A stretch of DNA of 64,000 nt from positions 7,293,205 through 7,357,204 of the forward strand of contig NC_083345.1 in the NCBI RefSeq assembly GCF_019175385.1. Direction: 5' to 3'. The stretch is from Lycium barbarum. Lineage: Eukaryota; Streptophyta; Magnoliopsida; Solanales; Solanaceae. The notes beneath the pieces were generated by a model, which was not told the origin of the DNA, did not search any database, and was given only the letters and a program-made list of their open reading frames with translations. Made by a program: the position numbers and the translations under genes. This document shows positions 1 through 10,569 of this stretch, piece by piece (within the stretch, counting starts at the first letter, position 1; each line of letters opens with the position of its first letter).

Positions 1-1860
1 CAATTGTCCAGTGGTGATCCTCTGCTAGCTGCTACTATACAAATACTACAAATGTGAATTATATGGATACTAAACTGTATGTTACTGATCATCACAATAG
101 GGTATAACAATATCCACACAAAAAATTTAAAATACAGATAGGATGAAAGACTGGGCATCATAATCTAGGACACACATTACTCCTATTCTTTTCTTTTTGT
201 TGAAGCATTAGGAAAATTTGATATTTACCTTCAAAATACATGGATAAGATCCATAAGACTAAGGCAACATATTCTCCTCCACCATCATTTTTGGTAATTA
301 AACTGCACCCACAACAAGAAATTCAAATGCATACTGCTCCTATTCTCAATTTTAGGCCCCTCACTAGTTGCTATTGCTATTGATAAGTTGCCTTGAGTCT
401 TTGACATTACCAGTTGATGTTTCTGTGAATTGGCTTTAAGATTGCACATTTACACTAGTTGCTGCTACTGTTTCTCCAACAATATGCACCAGTTCCTGAA
501 TTCCTCCAACTATACCAATTCCTTCTTGACCTTGTACTATATCCAGTTTTTTGCTGCTAAAATTGCTGCATTTCTACAGTATTAATAGGACCAGACACCA
601 GTTGCAACTGCTGTCCTGCATTGCCTTTTTGCTGCTGCTGCTGTGTTCCTGTTTTGTTGTTGAGAGTACTATGTAGATTCCTCATCCAATTTAAGCCTCA
701 AATGACTACTTAAATTGATGCTACAAATTGTTAATAACCAACTAAATAGAAATCTGAAATTATAACTAATGATAAACACCAGTTGTTGATCATGAATTAA
801 CCAAGAAACTGGTTTAGATAAATGATGTATGTGCATTTAATCAAGCAGTACCAAGTACAATTCTTCGTAATAGCAATTGCACCTCTGTGTCTTCTGAAAT
901 AACGATCCTCAAACTTATGACCTTTTGCCCTGTGAGTTCCTTTGTATAGTCCATCTGCTGCTGCACCTAATCTGTCACACCTGCAAGCACTTAAAAACCA
1001 GAAACCAAAGTCTTTCCCTTTTCTTTCCCAAAGCTGATTCTCATAGTTTTTTGTAGAGTTGAGACCAGTTTGTAACACATCATTTCCAATAGTAAGATCA
1101 GTGGTACAAGCAACTTTCCATTTTCCATCCCATCTGGTGTTTGTGTGCAGACCAGATCCCTCACTCTTGTTGTCAAAGTATTGAAAGGCTGTGGTTATAT
1201 CACGACAATCAAGATGTAAGTTGTGTATATCTAATACATTCTTCCATTAGTTTATTCTGCCCTTAGCAACCCCATTCCATATGTGATGATAAATTTTAAT
1301 TAAAAATAAACCATTCCAGAAAAATAAAAGATTACAGTATAAGGAAAAAATATTGAGGTGCAAGTGGTCAAATTGTTGTGGTTTGCATCCTTTTTTTCGG
1401 GCAGTTTCAATATAATAACTTTTAATTTCGCTACACAAACTTCATAAGAAAGGATTCTTTGTAATTCTTCTAGCAAAAGTGCAAAGGACATGCAGATGAA
1501 CCAAAAAGATGGCTTGCTTGCTAAGAGTAGCTGTGTTATATAACAGCCCACCCTCTCTTTCAATCGACAGTAGGTTAGCCACACATTTTAGCTATAGCAA
1601 TCAGTTGCTAAATTATGTTTGGTTACTTTCAATGACACTTACTCTATGTGAATTGTTAAATATCTGAGTTTTTAACGTACAGTTTTCCATATCTGATTGC
1701 CTTGATTTATGATTTGTGGATGAGGAGAATGAGAGGGATTCTCTCATGTCCTGATGATGCTCGTAACCCCATACTCAATCTAATGGTGCGGATGATGATG
1801 GCACTCACGTGTCAAACACACAAAGGCATGTTTGAATGTTAATGTTGTGGTGGATTTGTG
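1..1860. other. Intergenic, no supported gene
   Basis: I see no gene with believable exons here. A CAG/CTG-rich stretch around 600-680 and short minus-strand open segments around 800-1180 look like decayed coding sequence. They lie next to the CACTA terminus described below and could be the remains of that element's internal region. No domain is recognisable, so no function is assigned. Confidence 0.5.
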
Positions 1861-1869
1861 GATTGTGTA

Positions 1870-2030
1870 AGTGTTTTGTGGATGTTTGCAAGGGGTGAAG
1901 TAGTCTAATGTTGTAGACTAACTTAGTGTAGACTAGTTTAATGTTTTGTGGATGTTTACAAATGTTGAAGTAGTTTAATGTTGTTTTGATGTTTGCGAAG
2001 GTTGAAGTAGCTTAATGTCTCTTGTGAATG
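1870..2030. repeat. Degenerate tandem repeat of about 40-70 bp
   Basis: Three diverged units share the core 'gatgtttgcaaaggttgaag' followed by 'tagtttaatgt'. They begin near 1873, 1942 and 1985. Subterminal repetition of this sort is common in CACTA elements, and the array lies about 200 bp from the palindrome cluster that ends in a CACTA terminus at 2805. Membership of the same element is inferred. Confidence 0.5.
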
Positions 2031-2204
2031 TTTGATTGACGTTTTTATTCAACTTTGAAGTAGTTTCGAATTGAATTTGATGTATTGGTAGTTGTAATAT
2101 ATGTGTTGTAATAGTAGCCTAATGTTTTATGTATTTATAGTAGTTTAGTGTATTGTTGGCAGCTATTTGAGCTGGTTTTAGTTGAAAGTAAAATTATTTT
2201 CATC

Positions 2205-2483
2205 TTGACAGGGGGCAGCTGGAATAACAGCTAGGTGCTACCATTTTTTTTTGCAGAATACCGACCTCATGAGGTTGGTTTTTTGCAAAATTTTCCAGGG
2301 AATTGCAAATTGAGGTCGGTTTTCAGCAAAATTTTCCCAGAAATTGCAAATTATCGACCTCATGAGGTCGGTTTTCTGTAAAATTTTCCTAGAAATTGCA
2401 AATTACCGACCTCATGAGGTCGGGTTTCGGCAAATATTTTGCAGAAATTGAGAAATACCAATCTCACGAAGACAGAAATCTAA

Positions 2484-2526
<43 letters not shown>

Positions 2527-2805
2527 TATAACTTACCGACCTCAGGAGGTCGGTAAACTAATATCATTATATTATTAATATAATTTACCGACCTAATGAG
2601 GTCGGTACTTTATATAATTAATATCCGACTAAAAAAATATTACCGACCTCATGAGGTCGGTTTTTTGCGACCTCATGAGGTCGGTAATCTTTCCAACCCA
2701 CTCTTGTCTGACCTAATTTTGAGGTCGGTTTTTGCCCAAAACTAACCTCATGAGGTCGGAAATTGCCCTTTTTTTAGGTCGGAAAATCCAGTTTTTTTAA
2801 TAGTG
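2205..2805. mobile_element. CACTA (En/Spm) terminus with palindromic subterminal repeats
   Basis: The segment ends at 2801-2805 with TAGTG preceded by a T-rich run, which reads CACTATTAAAAAAACTGG on the other strand, a typical CACTA terminal inverted repeat. Inside are about ten copies of a 20-bp palindrome, ACCGACCTCATGAGGTCGGT or close variants, roughly every 50 bp (near 2260, 2311, 2353, 2405, 2457, 2535, 2587, 2641, 2669, 2708 and 2741). In CACTA elements, subterminal repeats like these bind the TNPA-type protein. The other terminus with CACTA was not found, so the left edge is only approximate. Confidence 0.7.
2488..2523. repeat. (TA)n microsatellite inside the CACTA end
   Basis: An uninterrupted TA run of about 36 bp lies between two of the palindromes. 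Confidence 0.95.
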
Positions 2806-2949
2806 GATGATTTGTTTTGGAAATAAATTATACTTGTGAGTTTTGCGTATCTAGTGCTTGGGAAAGTTGTGAAAGATTGCGAAGTAACTAGCACACAATT
2901 ACATATAATAAAAAAATAAAGGAGAAAAAAAATACCACAGGGATTTAAT

Positions 2950-3175
2950 GAAGTTCGTGGCAAAGCCAGGATATTTAGTAAGAGGGTTCAAAATGTAAAA
3001 AAGTAAACATACAAAGAAGTTAAAGGGAGTTCAACATCTACATTATATACATAAAAAATAATTTTAACCATGTATAAACAATGTTTTTTTTTTTCGCCGA
3101 AGGGGGTTCGAATGAACCCCTCGACCCTATGTGGGTCCACTCCTGGGTTCGGCTATGTCCTCGAGATACAAGTGG
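2950..3175. mobile_element. Dispersed Solanaceae MITE copy (GGTTCAAAATGTAAAAAAGT family)
   Basis: The order 'agagggttcaaaatg', 'aagttaaagggagttcaaca', 'atatacataaaaaataattt' and 'cgccgaagggggttcgaatg' matches the diverged copy at 52703-52884 in this same window. That copy keeps AGTGGCGG and a CACT-ending inverted terminus. Both ends of the present copy are eroded, so the limits are approximate. It carries no coding sequence. Confidence 0.6.
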
Positions 3176-3533
3176 AGAGAGTTTTCAATATAAATAAGAA
3201 AAACAATGTAAGAGATCTCCAATTACATTAACGCCTGTTATATATTCCAAATGTTGTTCAGATCTACATGGTTGATAAGCCTAAAATACAAGAAAATCTG
3301 AAACATTAATGAACGTTAGTACATTACTAACAGGTAACAGCTAATTAACCCTCTACTTCCATATACAATAGAGATATATTAATATCTTAGCCAGCCAGCT
3401 AAAAGAATTTTTATCCACCTACACGTAAATACGCAATATATTAACAAGTGTATAATCAGTGTATACACAATTGTATAGTTTTTTTTTTTGTTTCCCATTC
3501 AGTTTGGTACCCGTGTTGGGGTCCGACTATTCC

Positions 3534-3634
3534 CACTGAAAAAACAAAACTAGTAATTTCAGCAAATAGTGGAGGTTTATAACCTCCGCTAATTGCACTT
3601 TCAACCCCCGCAAATTACCAGTTTTTTTTTAGTG
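3534..3634. mobile_element. 101-bp CACTA-type MITE
   Basis: It begins CACTGAAAAAAC and ends TTTTTTTTTAGTG. The inner parts of the termini also match in inverted orientation (ACTAGTAATTTC against ACTGGTAATTTG). The centre is a further palindrome: AGTGGAGGTT, TAT, AACCTCCGCT. The flanking 3-mers are TCC and TCT, a near match to the 3-bp duplication expected of CACTA elements. It is non-coding. Confidence 0.7.
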
Positions 3635-3745
3635 TCTGGATTTGCGCTGTGTAGGGCACATTCGAGGGGGCGCTCCCTAATAAGGATTTTTCCATACCGA
3701 GAACTCGACCCGAGACCTCTGGTTAAGGAAGGAGCAGCCCCATTC
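3635..3745 (-). mobile_element. SINE remnant (SolS-like), minus orientation
   Basis: On the minus strand it reads 'ccttaaccagaggtctcggg' followed by 'gtcgagttctcggtatgg', a tRNA-like B-box region. It has the same order of blocks as the complete SINE at 19403-19593 and the remnant at 49146-49310. The 3' tail has been lost where the CACTA MITE adjoins. Confidence 0.6.
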
Positions 3746-3979
3746 ACTGTGACCATATATATAATTAGTTTGTACAAATCAACCCGTCATAATTTGAATG
3801 TAAGAAAATGACTTATGAAATTAAACTTACCATGCACCACTTGCAGCACTTGCCTTACTATTTTCTATTTCAAAAAGTCATATCTTTATATTATTAAACA
3901 CATCCACTCGCTAATTTAAACGAGTCTCCGATTAAATACTATGCCTCTTTTTCTCCATTGTGCAATTTCATCAGGACAC

Positions 3980-3984
3980 AAACT
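3980..3984. repeat. Target-site duplication (left), AAACT
   Basis: AAACT lies directly outside the LTR that starts at 3985 and is repeated exactly at 15596-15600. This identifies the whole 11.6-kb segment as one integration event. Confidence 0.95.
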
Positions 3985-4730
3985 TGTTTACCCCGGATTC
4001 GGATAATCAATTGAATTTATAAATGGGTATAGGATATGTGTTTTGTTCTTGATGTGTGTTAGATAGAGAAAATAAGTATTTGAGAGCTCCTTAGTAAAAC
4101 GGCTAATGATGATAGTTTGCTAATAATGTGAACGTTTGTGAACAATGTAAGATACTTGATGGATGGAATGCAATAATAATAACAACGGGTGGCCTTGGCC
4201 GAATCAAATATTGAGAGAGATTGTACATATGAATTCTTCTACTACAAGAGTAGAGTTCTTGGAGAATAAAAGGAGCCAACCCCCTCAAAGGAGGGGGATG
4301 TGCTCTATTTATAATGACACTCCCATGGTTCTCATACAATATGAGCTAATAAAATAATAATAACAAGGACTGCTCTTCACGGATTTGGTGGGATTAGACT
4401 GACGGCGCCGTCTGACACACGCATGGTGGGGTATTTGACCATGACTGGACGTTACTGGCGCGTGGCTCGCATGCAATGGCCACACGGGCAAACGGCCACT
4501 CGGACTAACGGCCATGCGGACCAACGGCCACTCGGACCAACGGCCATGATAGCCCGAGTCCTCGGGCTTGGCCGTTTCAACGATGCAGGAGGCAGATCAG
4601 TCGGTGCCCTTGCTCAACTTCGGCCCAGGCATTGTTTCGGTCAAGGGCGAATAGCATCGGGCGCATTTCTATTCCCTCTTCCGGTTCCCGTTCCACCGGT
4701 TTGGCCTACATCCGGTTTTTACCGTATACA
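3985..4730 (-). repeat. 3' LTR of the Tat element (746 bp)
   Basis: On the plus strand it starts TGTTTACCCCGG and ends ACCGTATACA, the same ends as the LTR at 14875-15595. On the minus strand TATAAATAG is at about 4313-4305. It has an expanded block of 'CGGCCACTCGGACCAA'-type units around 4485-4550 that is shorter in the 5' LTR, plus a 5-bp insertion near 4250. Confidence 0.95.
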
Positions 4731-4747
4731 GATAGCCCCACACTTCC
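4731..4747 (-). promoter_or_regulatory. Polypurine tract of the Tat element
   Basis: Directly upstream of the 3' LTR on the minus strand is the purine-rich AAGTGTGGGGCTATC, the normal place for the plus-strand primer of an LTR retrotransposon. Assigned by position and composition. Confidence 0.6.
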
Positions 4748-4870
4748 CGGATCTGCGATCTATCGGAGTAACAGAAAGTGGATAATTCCCAAAAACCGGT
4801 GGTTCTGGCAGCTCGTCATTGTCTTCTTATTTTGGCGGGAACGGTTGCGCAATGCATCCCCTTTCGTCGG

Positions 4871-5012
4871 CCACGTGTCCCGCCCCGGATGGCTCGTCTC
4901 TGCCAACCGCCTTTTTCACATCGTTTCAAGTCACTTCGAATTAATGACGGGACACGTGGTGCCCCTTGATTGGCCGTCCTCGATAACCGCTCCTCTTCTT
5001 CGCCTATATAAG
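4871..5012 (+). promoter_or_regulatory. Promoter of the antisense gene: paired G-boxes and TATA
   Basis: CCACGTGTCCC at 4871-4881 and its exact inverse GGGACACGTGG at 4949-4959 both contain the CACGTG G-box core bound by plant bZIP and bHLH factors. A TATA box (TATATAAG) follows at 5005-5012, and the first ATG of the antisense gene is at 5252. This lies inside the element but outside the LTR, so the antisense gene seems to have its own promoter. The elements are seen directly; promoter activity is inferred. Confidence 0.65.
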
Positions 5013-5251
5013 GCCCTTCACCTCCTCATTTTTTCATTTTCGCGCACTTGCTCTTCTTCAACTTCACTCCATTTTCTGCACTTTTTCATCTCCACTACAC
5101 ACGAACAACTTCCCATTTGATCTGCAGCTGGTTCATTGATTCACACAGCGTGCAAAAGAACCAATTCTGCTTCCCTTTCTTTTAGTCATCACCAGTCTCT
5201 TCGTCTTTCTTAAATCCCTCTCTTGGGCCTTCCTTCTTTCCTGTTATTACG

Positions 5252-8102
5252 ATGTCTGAATCCACTTCCCATGATGCTCCACCGGTATCGTCCCCGGGGG
5301 CCGAGCCTGCGACTCCGGTTAAATTCGAGCCCACGGCCTCGGATATCATACCGGCTAAATTCAATTTTAACAAAGACCTTGAGGTCGAGAAGCCTTCCTC
5401 CGTTTCAGACAGGGGATTTGACGTGAGGCGGTATCCCTCATCTATCACCGAGGAGAGGCTCGACATAGTCCGGGCCGATTGCGGGTGGGACACCCGTCCG
5501 GTTCGGGTTTTCGCCCCCGGGCCAGATGAATCCGTTACCGACCATCGTGAAGGGTTTCTGTATGTTTATACATACCCCTTCACTCTCAAACTCGATCCCC
5601 CAGTGGACCCGGTCATTCTCGACATGTGCCGGGTTTACGGTGTTACATTGGCTCAGATCGGCCCGAACGTTTGGAGGGTCGTAGCGTGTCTCCGGATGTT
5701 GGCCAACAACGCCGAGGAGGAGTTCACATTGGCCCATCTGATACGCCTTTACTCCCCGAGGCTGTTTCGGGGTGGCGTAATGAAACTGGCCAAGCGGAGC
5801 CGGAATCAATTCTTCTCGAAAATGGATGAAGATCGAGACCGGGGATGGTTGGAGCGATATGTCCGGGTGAAGACCGAGGACATAATTCCGGCCGAGCACA
5901 TGCCTTTCCCGGAGAAGTGGAATAACAAGCGTAAGCCCGATGTCCCGAACAGTTGCATTAGTATTGCCTCGTCAAATTTTGATTCTGCTTTCTCACTGTT
6001 TCTTTCTTACTTTTGCCAGCCAATGGGTACGTTCCTCCGGTCATCCGGAATCTGAATGATTGGGTCACCGTGCTCCTCGCCCAGCATCCCTACGGCGACC
6101 GGACATGGGCTCACCAGTCTCGTAGCCGATGGACCGCCCAAAATCACGGTAACCTTCTATTTTTATTCCGCTGCATTCTCCTTTATTCGTTTCGTCCTTT
6201 GATCTTTGCTAACATCTTATCTTTTTAGGTTTGCCTAAGGGATTGGTAGCAACTAGATCGGAGTCGGGGACCGCCCCTACAGCACCGGCGCTCTAGTTTG
6301 ACACAGCGGGTTCTTCCGTGTCCTCTCCGACACTGCAAAAAGAAAGCGGCCCTCCGAGAAGGGGCAGACGCCGAAAAGGAAGAAAGCAAGGAGTGTTGCT
6401 CGTCCTTCGAGGGAAGAGACAGAGCCCGACATCATTGTTCGGAGAGTGGGCTCCGTTCCCACCGTGGCTTCAATACCGGAGGAGGTGGTCTCCGCCCCGC
6501 CCCGCCCCTTCCATCGGCGAAGGTCTCTTGGTTCCTGCTTCACATTCAGGTGCGGAAGAAATACTTTCACCAGCTCCTCTTCGGTCGATTGACTTTGTCG
6601 ACATTTCAGGTGAAACTTCTTCGGAAGACGCTCCCCTGTAAAGAAAAAGGTCCGGGGAAGCAGTTGTTGTTGAAGCCGATAATAGGACTGCCTCAGTACC
6701 GGAGAGCGAAGCCCCCACAGGCGCTCGTCCATCTCCCAAGCACGGGCCTGCTGCAACTGTGGAGCCCTCGGGCTTTACCGAAAATATTGAGGCTGCTCCA
6801 AGTTCATCTACCCCGGCTCTGCGGGTGGATGATTTTGATGATATGTTCTCGAGCACCCCCCCCCCCCCCCCCGGCTACCGGAGAAGCAGCGGGCTTTGGT
6901 CATCTCCCTATTCCTCGGGCCACGAGGTCAGCCAACCGGGTCTCCGAATCAGGCGCCAGGGACAGCTTGGTAAATATCTTCCCGGCCCCGAGCGTGGAGC
7001 CTAGGAGAACCAAATCTGCCGTAGTCATCGTACCCGAGGATTGCAGCTTTCTGTCGCGCCCGGTGGGCGTAGCGACCTATTTGCGGCCTTTTATCTCTGA
7101 CTCGGACAGGCACAAAATGACCGGGCTCACTTGGCAGTGCCTCATTAACGAGGTTATGCATGCAAGCAACTGGGTAAGCTATTCTGTCATCCTTGTACAG
7201 TTTATCTGTGGATTTTATCCTCACTTCGCCTAAGTCTTCTGACTTGTTTCATCTGTAGAGTGTGGTGTTGGTCAATGAAGATTTCATCCGTGCCCAACAT
7301 GAGATAGATGATCTTCGAGGCCAACTGGATGCCCAAGGCCGAGAAACGGAGAAATACCGACATCTTCTTTAGGAGAAGGAGGAAGAGTTGAATCAGGCGG
7401 TCGTGCTGGCCAACCTTCGTCTTGAGCTCGATGGGCGGCCGTCATTTGAAGAGTGAACTGGCCGCTATGACCGACTATAACCGGAGCCTTGAGGCTGAAA
7501 AGATCGGCCTTAGCCGGGATAAAGCCCAGTTTTCTTCGAGGCTAGATGAGCTCGAGACCACGGTTTCCCGACTCCGGGGGGAGCTGGACTCAGTGAAGGC
7601 TGATGCAACAACCCTGGCCGAGAGGAACCGGCAGCTCAAGTCCGAGGATGCTTTGTCCAACGAGCGCAGGAGGGTGTTCGAAGAGAAAGCCGAGGAGCGA
7701 TCTCGGGTATGCCAAGGCCTAAGAACCGAGCTCGAGGAGGCGGCTATTGCCAACGATGCCCTTAAGGTCGAGCTGGATGCAGCCACCGGTAGGATAAGTG
7801 TTCTTGAGGGGGGCCGGGCTGATCTGGAAGCGAAACTGGCCAAGGCTGAGGCCGACTTGGAAGAAACATGGAGAAGTGTTGAGGCGGCCGAGGCTCATAC
7901 TGCTATTGTTGCCGAGTATGAAAAGTGGAAGTATCGGCGGATCACCCTCGAGCAAGTCGAGCATGGCCTCTCGGATTTTCTGGCCCTGATACTCGAGGCC
8001 AAGAGGATGAAGGAAGAAGCCAGTCGTGCCCTCGGGTCCGAGTCAGACGACTCCGAGCGAACCGAGTCCGAGCACTCATTGACCTCTAGTCATGCGAGAT
8101 AG
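5252..8102 (+). pseudogene. Antisense extra gene (aORF) of the Tat element, broken
   Basis: This gene runs opposite to gag-pol. The N-terminal part (after MSESTSHDAPPVSS) resembles the 'putative gypsy-type transposon' domain (Transposase_28 family), and the last 230 residues are a charged coiled coil rich in Glu, Arg and Leu. I infer four exons, 5252-5930, 6020-6148, 6229-7173 and 7259-8102. Introns of 89, 80 and 85 bp all start GT and end AG and join in frame. The reading frame is broken by TAG at 6294, TAA at 6639, TAG at 7370, a likely local frame excursion around 6360-6520, a frame change at the 17-C run 6856-6872 and another near 7430. Extra ORFs in this position are known from Tat-lineage elements; their function is unknown. 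A TATA box lies 240 bp upstream and a poly(A) signal about 85 bp downstream. Confidence 0.8.
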
Positions 8103-8182
8103 TATGGGGCTTATGCCTTGCTTTTTGTTTTTGTTTTTTGCCTTTGTAGGACTTTGTTTTTCTTTTGATGTAAGAGACATCC

Positions 8183-8205
8183 GTTGTATAAATAAAAAGT
8201 GCGTC
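8183..8205 (+). terminator. Poly(A) signal of the antisense gene
   Basis: The sequence 'gtataaataaaaagtgcg' contains AATAAA about 85 bp after the antisense gene's stop and before the convergent integrase end at 9079. It would end the plus-strand transcript before it runs far into integrase. Confidence 0.6.
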
Positions 8206-8551
8206 TTTCTTGCTTATTCGTTTGAATGTTTGCTTACTGCTTTTGCTATAGTTGTTGGTCCGTTCTAGGACCGGTCGACCCATAGTCGTTAATTCATCGT
8301 GCCCGCAGGTCTTATCCGATATTTTGGGGTCGGTGGCTTATCGAATTTTGGCTTGGATCATAGTGATCTCGTTTCCTTTGTCGAATTTCGACCAAGGTAC
8401 CCGGCGTAGGGTATGCGAATGGGGCAGCGTCGAGATACGACGGTTATCAACTGGGCAAAGTATATTTAACAGGGAGTCGTTATCCCAAGTTTTGATAACT
8501 TGTGTTTGCAAAATGTTTGTACATATGAGAATCTTAACTCTTTCTTCCTTA

Positions 8552-8740
8552 GCCGTACCAAATGTAAAATGGGACACGATTCATTATGATCGTTTGGTCC
8601 TTACATCGGAGGCTATGGCCGGTGGCCGGGCCTTAGTTTTGCCGTTGCAAATGTTGAATGGGACACGATTCATTATGATCATTTGGTCCTTACATCGGAG
8701 GCTATGGCCGGTGGTCGGGCCTTAGTTTTGCCGTAGCAAA
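8552..8740. repeat. Two tandem copies of an 89-bp unit
   Basis: The unit begins near 'gccgtaccaaatg' and contains 'gggacacgattcattatgat' at 8571 and again at 8660, a spacing of 89 bp. The copies are nearly identical. The array lies in the non-coding segment between the convergent antisense gene and integrase and looks like a local duplication within the retrotransposon. Confidence 0.85.
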
Positions 8741-9078
8741 TGTTGAGCTTCTCCGTCTGTTTTAGTCGGTGTCGTCTTCGGTGTGGCATAGTACTCCCCT
8801 AGTACTTATCCGATCTCCAAGGTCGGGTGAGTGCTATTATGTCCCCAATCGGAGGATGCGACACCGGGTATCCGGGTACTTGCCCTTCATATTCGTCAAG
8901 TAACACGTTGTACTCGTTGCCTCATTAAAAACCTTGTCGGAAAACCCATTTTGGGACAAAACAGTACTAAGGAAAAGAGTGCAACACGTGTTTTCAGACC
9001 TGGGTTCTAATTTTGTCCCGCTCTTGCCTTCCTGCAAAAAAGAGAAAAGTTAATAAGAGAATACGGGGAGACCATACC

Positions 9079-10569
9079 TTAGCAGCAGTATCTCTTTAGG
9101 TGGGCCACGTTCCAGTTATTACGCAGACGCTGCCCGTCCATGGACTCCAACTGATACGACCATTTGCCCGTTATACCGGTTATCTTGTACGGGTCTTCCC
9201 AGTTCGGACCCAGCTTTCCCTCGTTGGGGTTCTTGGTATGCAAGGTAACTTTTCGAAGTACTAAATACCCAACTTGGAAATGCCGAAAGTTGGCTCTTCG
9301 GTTGTAATATCTTTCCATCCTCTATTTTTGGGCCGCTATGCGGACCGATGCTCTTTCGCGCAGTTCATTCCCGAGGTCGAGCTTCACGGCCATGGCCTCC
9401 CCGTTTGACTCTTCGGTGGTATACCCGAAACGGAGGGTCGGTTCGCCAACCTCCACGGGGATGAGGGCTTCGGCTCCGTAAACCAATGAGAACGGGGTTT
9501 CCCCCGTGCTCGACTTGGATGTGGTTCTGTAAGCCCACAACACCTCCGGGAGTATCTCCCTCAAATGATGCTTCGATGCTTCAATTCTCTTCCTCAGATT
9601 TTGGATTATTGTTTTGTTCGTTGATTCTGCCTGTCCGTTTGCACATGGGTGATACGGGGTCGACACGATTTTCTTGATCTTCAACCCCTCGAGGAAACTG
9701 TTGACCTTGCCACCCACAAACTAGGGGCCATTATCACAGGTTATCTCAGAGGGGATGCCGAAACGGCAGATGATATGATCCCATATGAAGTCGATGACTT
9801 CCTTCTCTCTTATCTTTTCGAAGACCTGCGCTTCAACCCTCTTAGAAAAATAGTCAGTAATAAACAAAATGAAACGGGCCTTACCTGGTGCCTGAGGCAA
9901 CGGACCCACAATGTCCATTCCCCATTTCATGAAAGACCAAGGTGAGGTCACCGAATGCAGCAACTCCCCGGGCTGGTGAATCATTGGAGCATGATTCTGA
10001 CACCCGTCGCATCTTCGGACAAAACTTTTCGCGTCTTCGTCCATCCGATTCCAGTAATAACCGGCCCTGATAATTTTTCGAACCAAAGCTTCCGCACCGG
10101 AGTGGTTGCCGCAGGTTCCCTCGTGTACCTCTCTCATCACGTATTCCGTTTCACCGAGGCCCAAACACTTAGCCAGAGGACCGAGGAAAGAGCGTCGATA
10201 TAGTTGACCGTCCACCAAGCAAAAGCGGGCAGCCTTGGTCCGTAGCGATCGTGACTCCTTCGGGTCATTTGGGAGCTTACCATCACGCAAGTAGTCAATG
10301 TAATTGTTGCGCCAATCCCAGGTCAAGCCCGTTGTGTATATTTCGGCATGCCCAGTTTCTATGGCCGTGTTTGATAAGTGCACCATTGCCCCGAGGTTGA
10401 TTTCCTCCCCCTCGACCGAGGATCCCAAGTTTGCTAATGCATCGGCTTCGCTGTTCTGCTCCCTCGGTATGTGCTGCATGGTCCATCCTTTAAATTGATG
10501 AAGTACCACTTGGGGTTTTTCGAGGTACCGCTGCATTTGTTCGTCCTTTACCTCGAATACGCCGTTCAC
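9079..10569 (-). pseudogene. Integrase of the Tat element (interrupted)
   Basis: Three consecutive open segments (10569-9721, 9717-9322, 9318-9079) together cover integrase. The zinc-binding His/Cys region is present, ending in C-x2-C in RRCDGCQNHA. The catalytic core is also visible: Asp in WGMDIVGPL, Asp in CDNGP and Glu in NGQAESTNKTI. The third segment is the C-terminal DNA-binding part. TAG stops separate the segments at 9721-9723 and 9322-9324, and a TAA at 9079-9081 ends the last. There is no chromodomain, as expected for Tat elements. The enzyme would normally insert the cDNA copy into host DNA. This copy cannot yield a full protein without readthrough. Confidence 0.9.

Noticed and set aside
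2250..2780. Regular repeats as a CRISPR array
   Set aside because: The units are palindromes in a plant CACTA end. Spacers are similar to one another and there are no cas genes.
4423..5120. Open frames of 120 and 162 codons on the plus strand at the LTR edge
   Set aside because: They run through the LTR border, polypurine tract and antisense promoter. They are a by-product of high GC content and resemble no protein.
5438..6856. Minus-strand frames of 128-159 codons
   Set aside because: Shadows of the antisense gene. Splice sites and domain content support the plus strand only.
8252..8725. 157-codon plus-strand frame
   Set aside because: It contains the 89-bp tandem duplication, lies behind the poly(A) signal of the antisense gene and has no domain.
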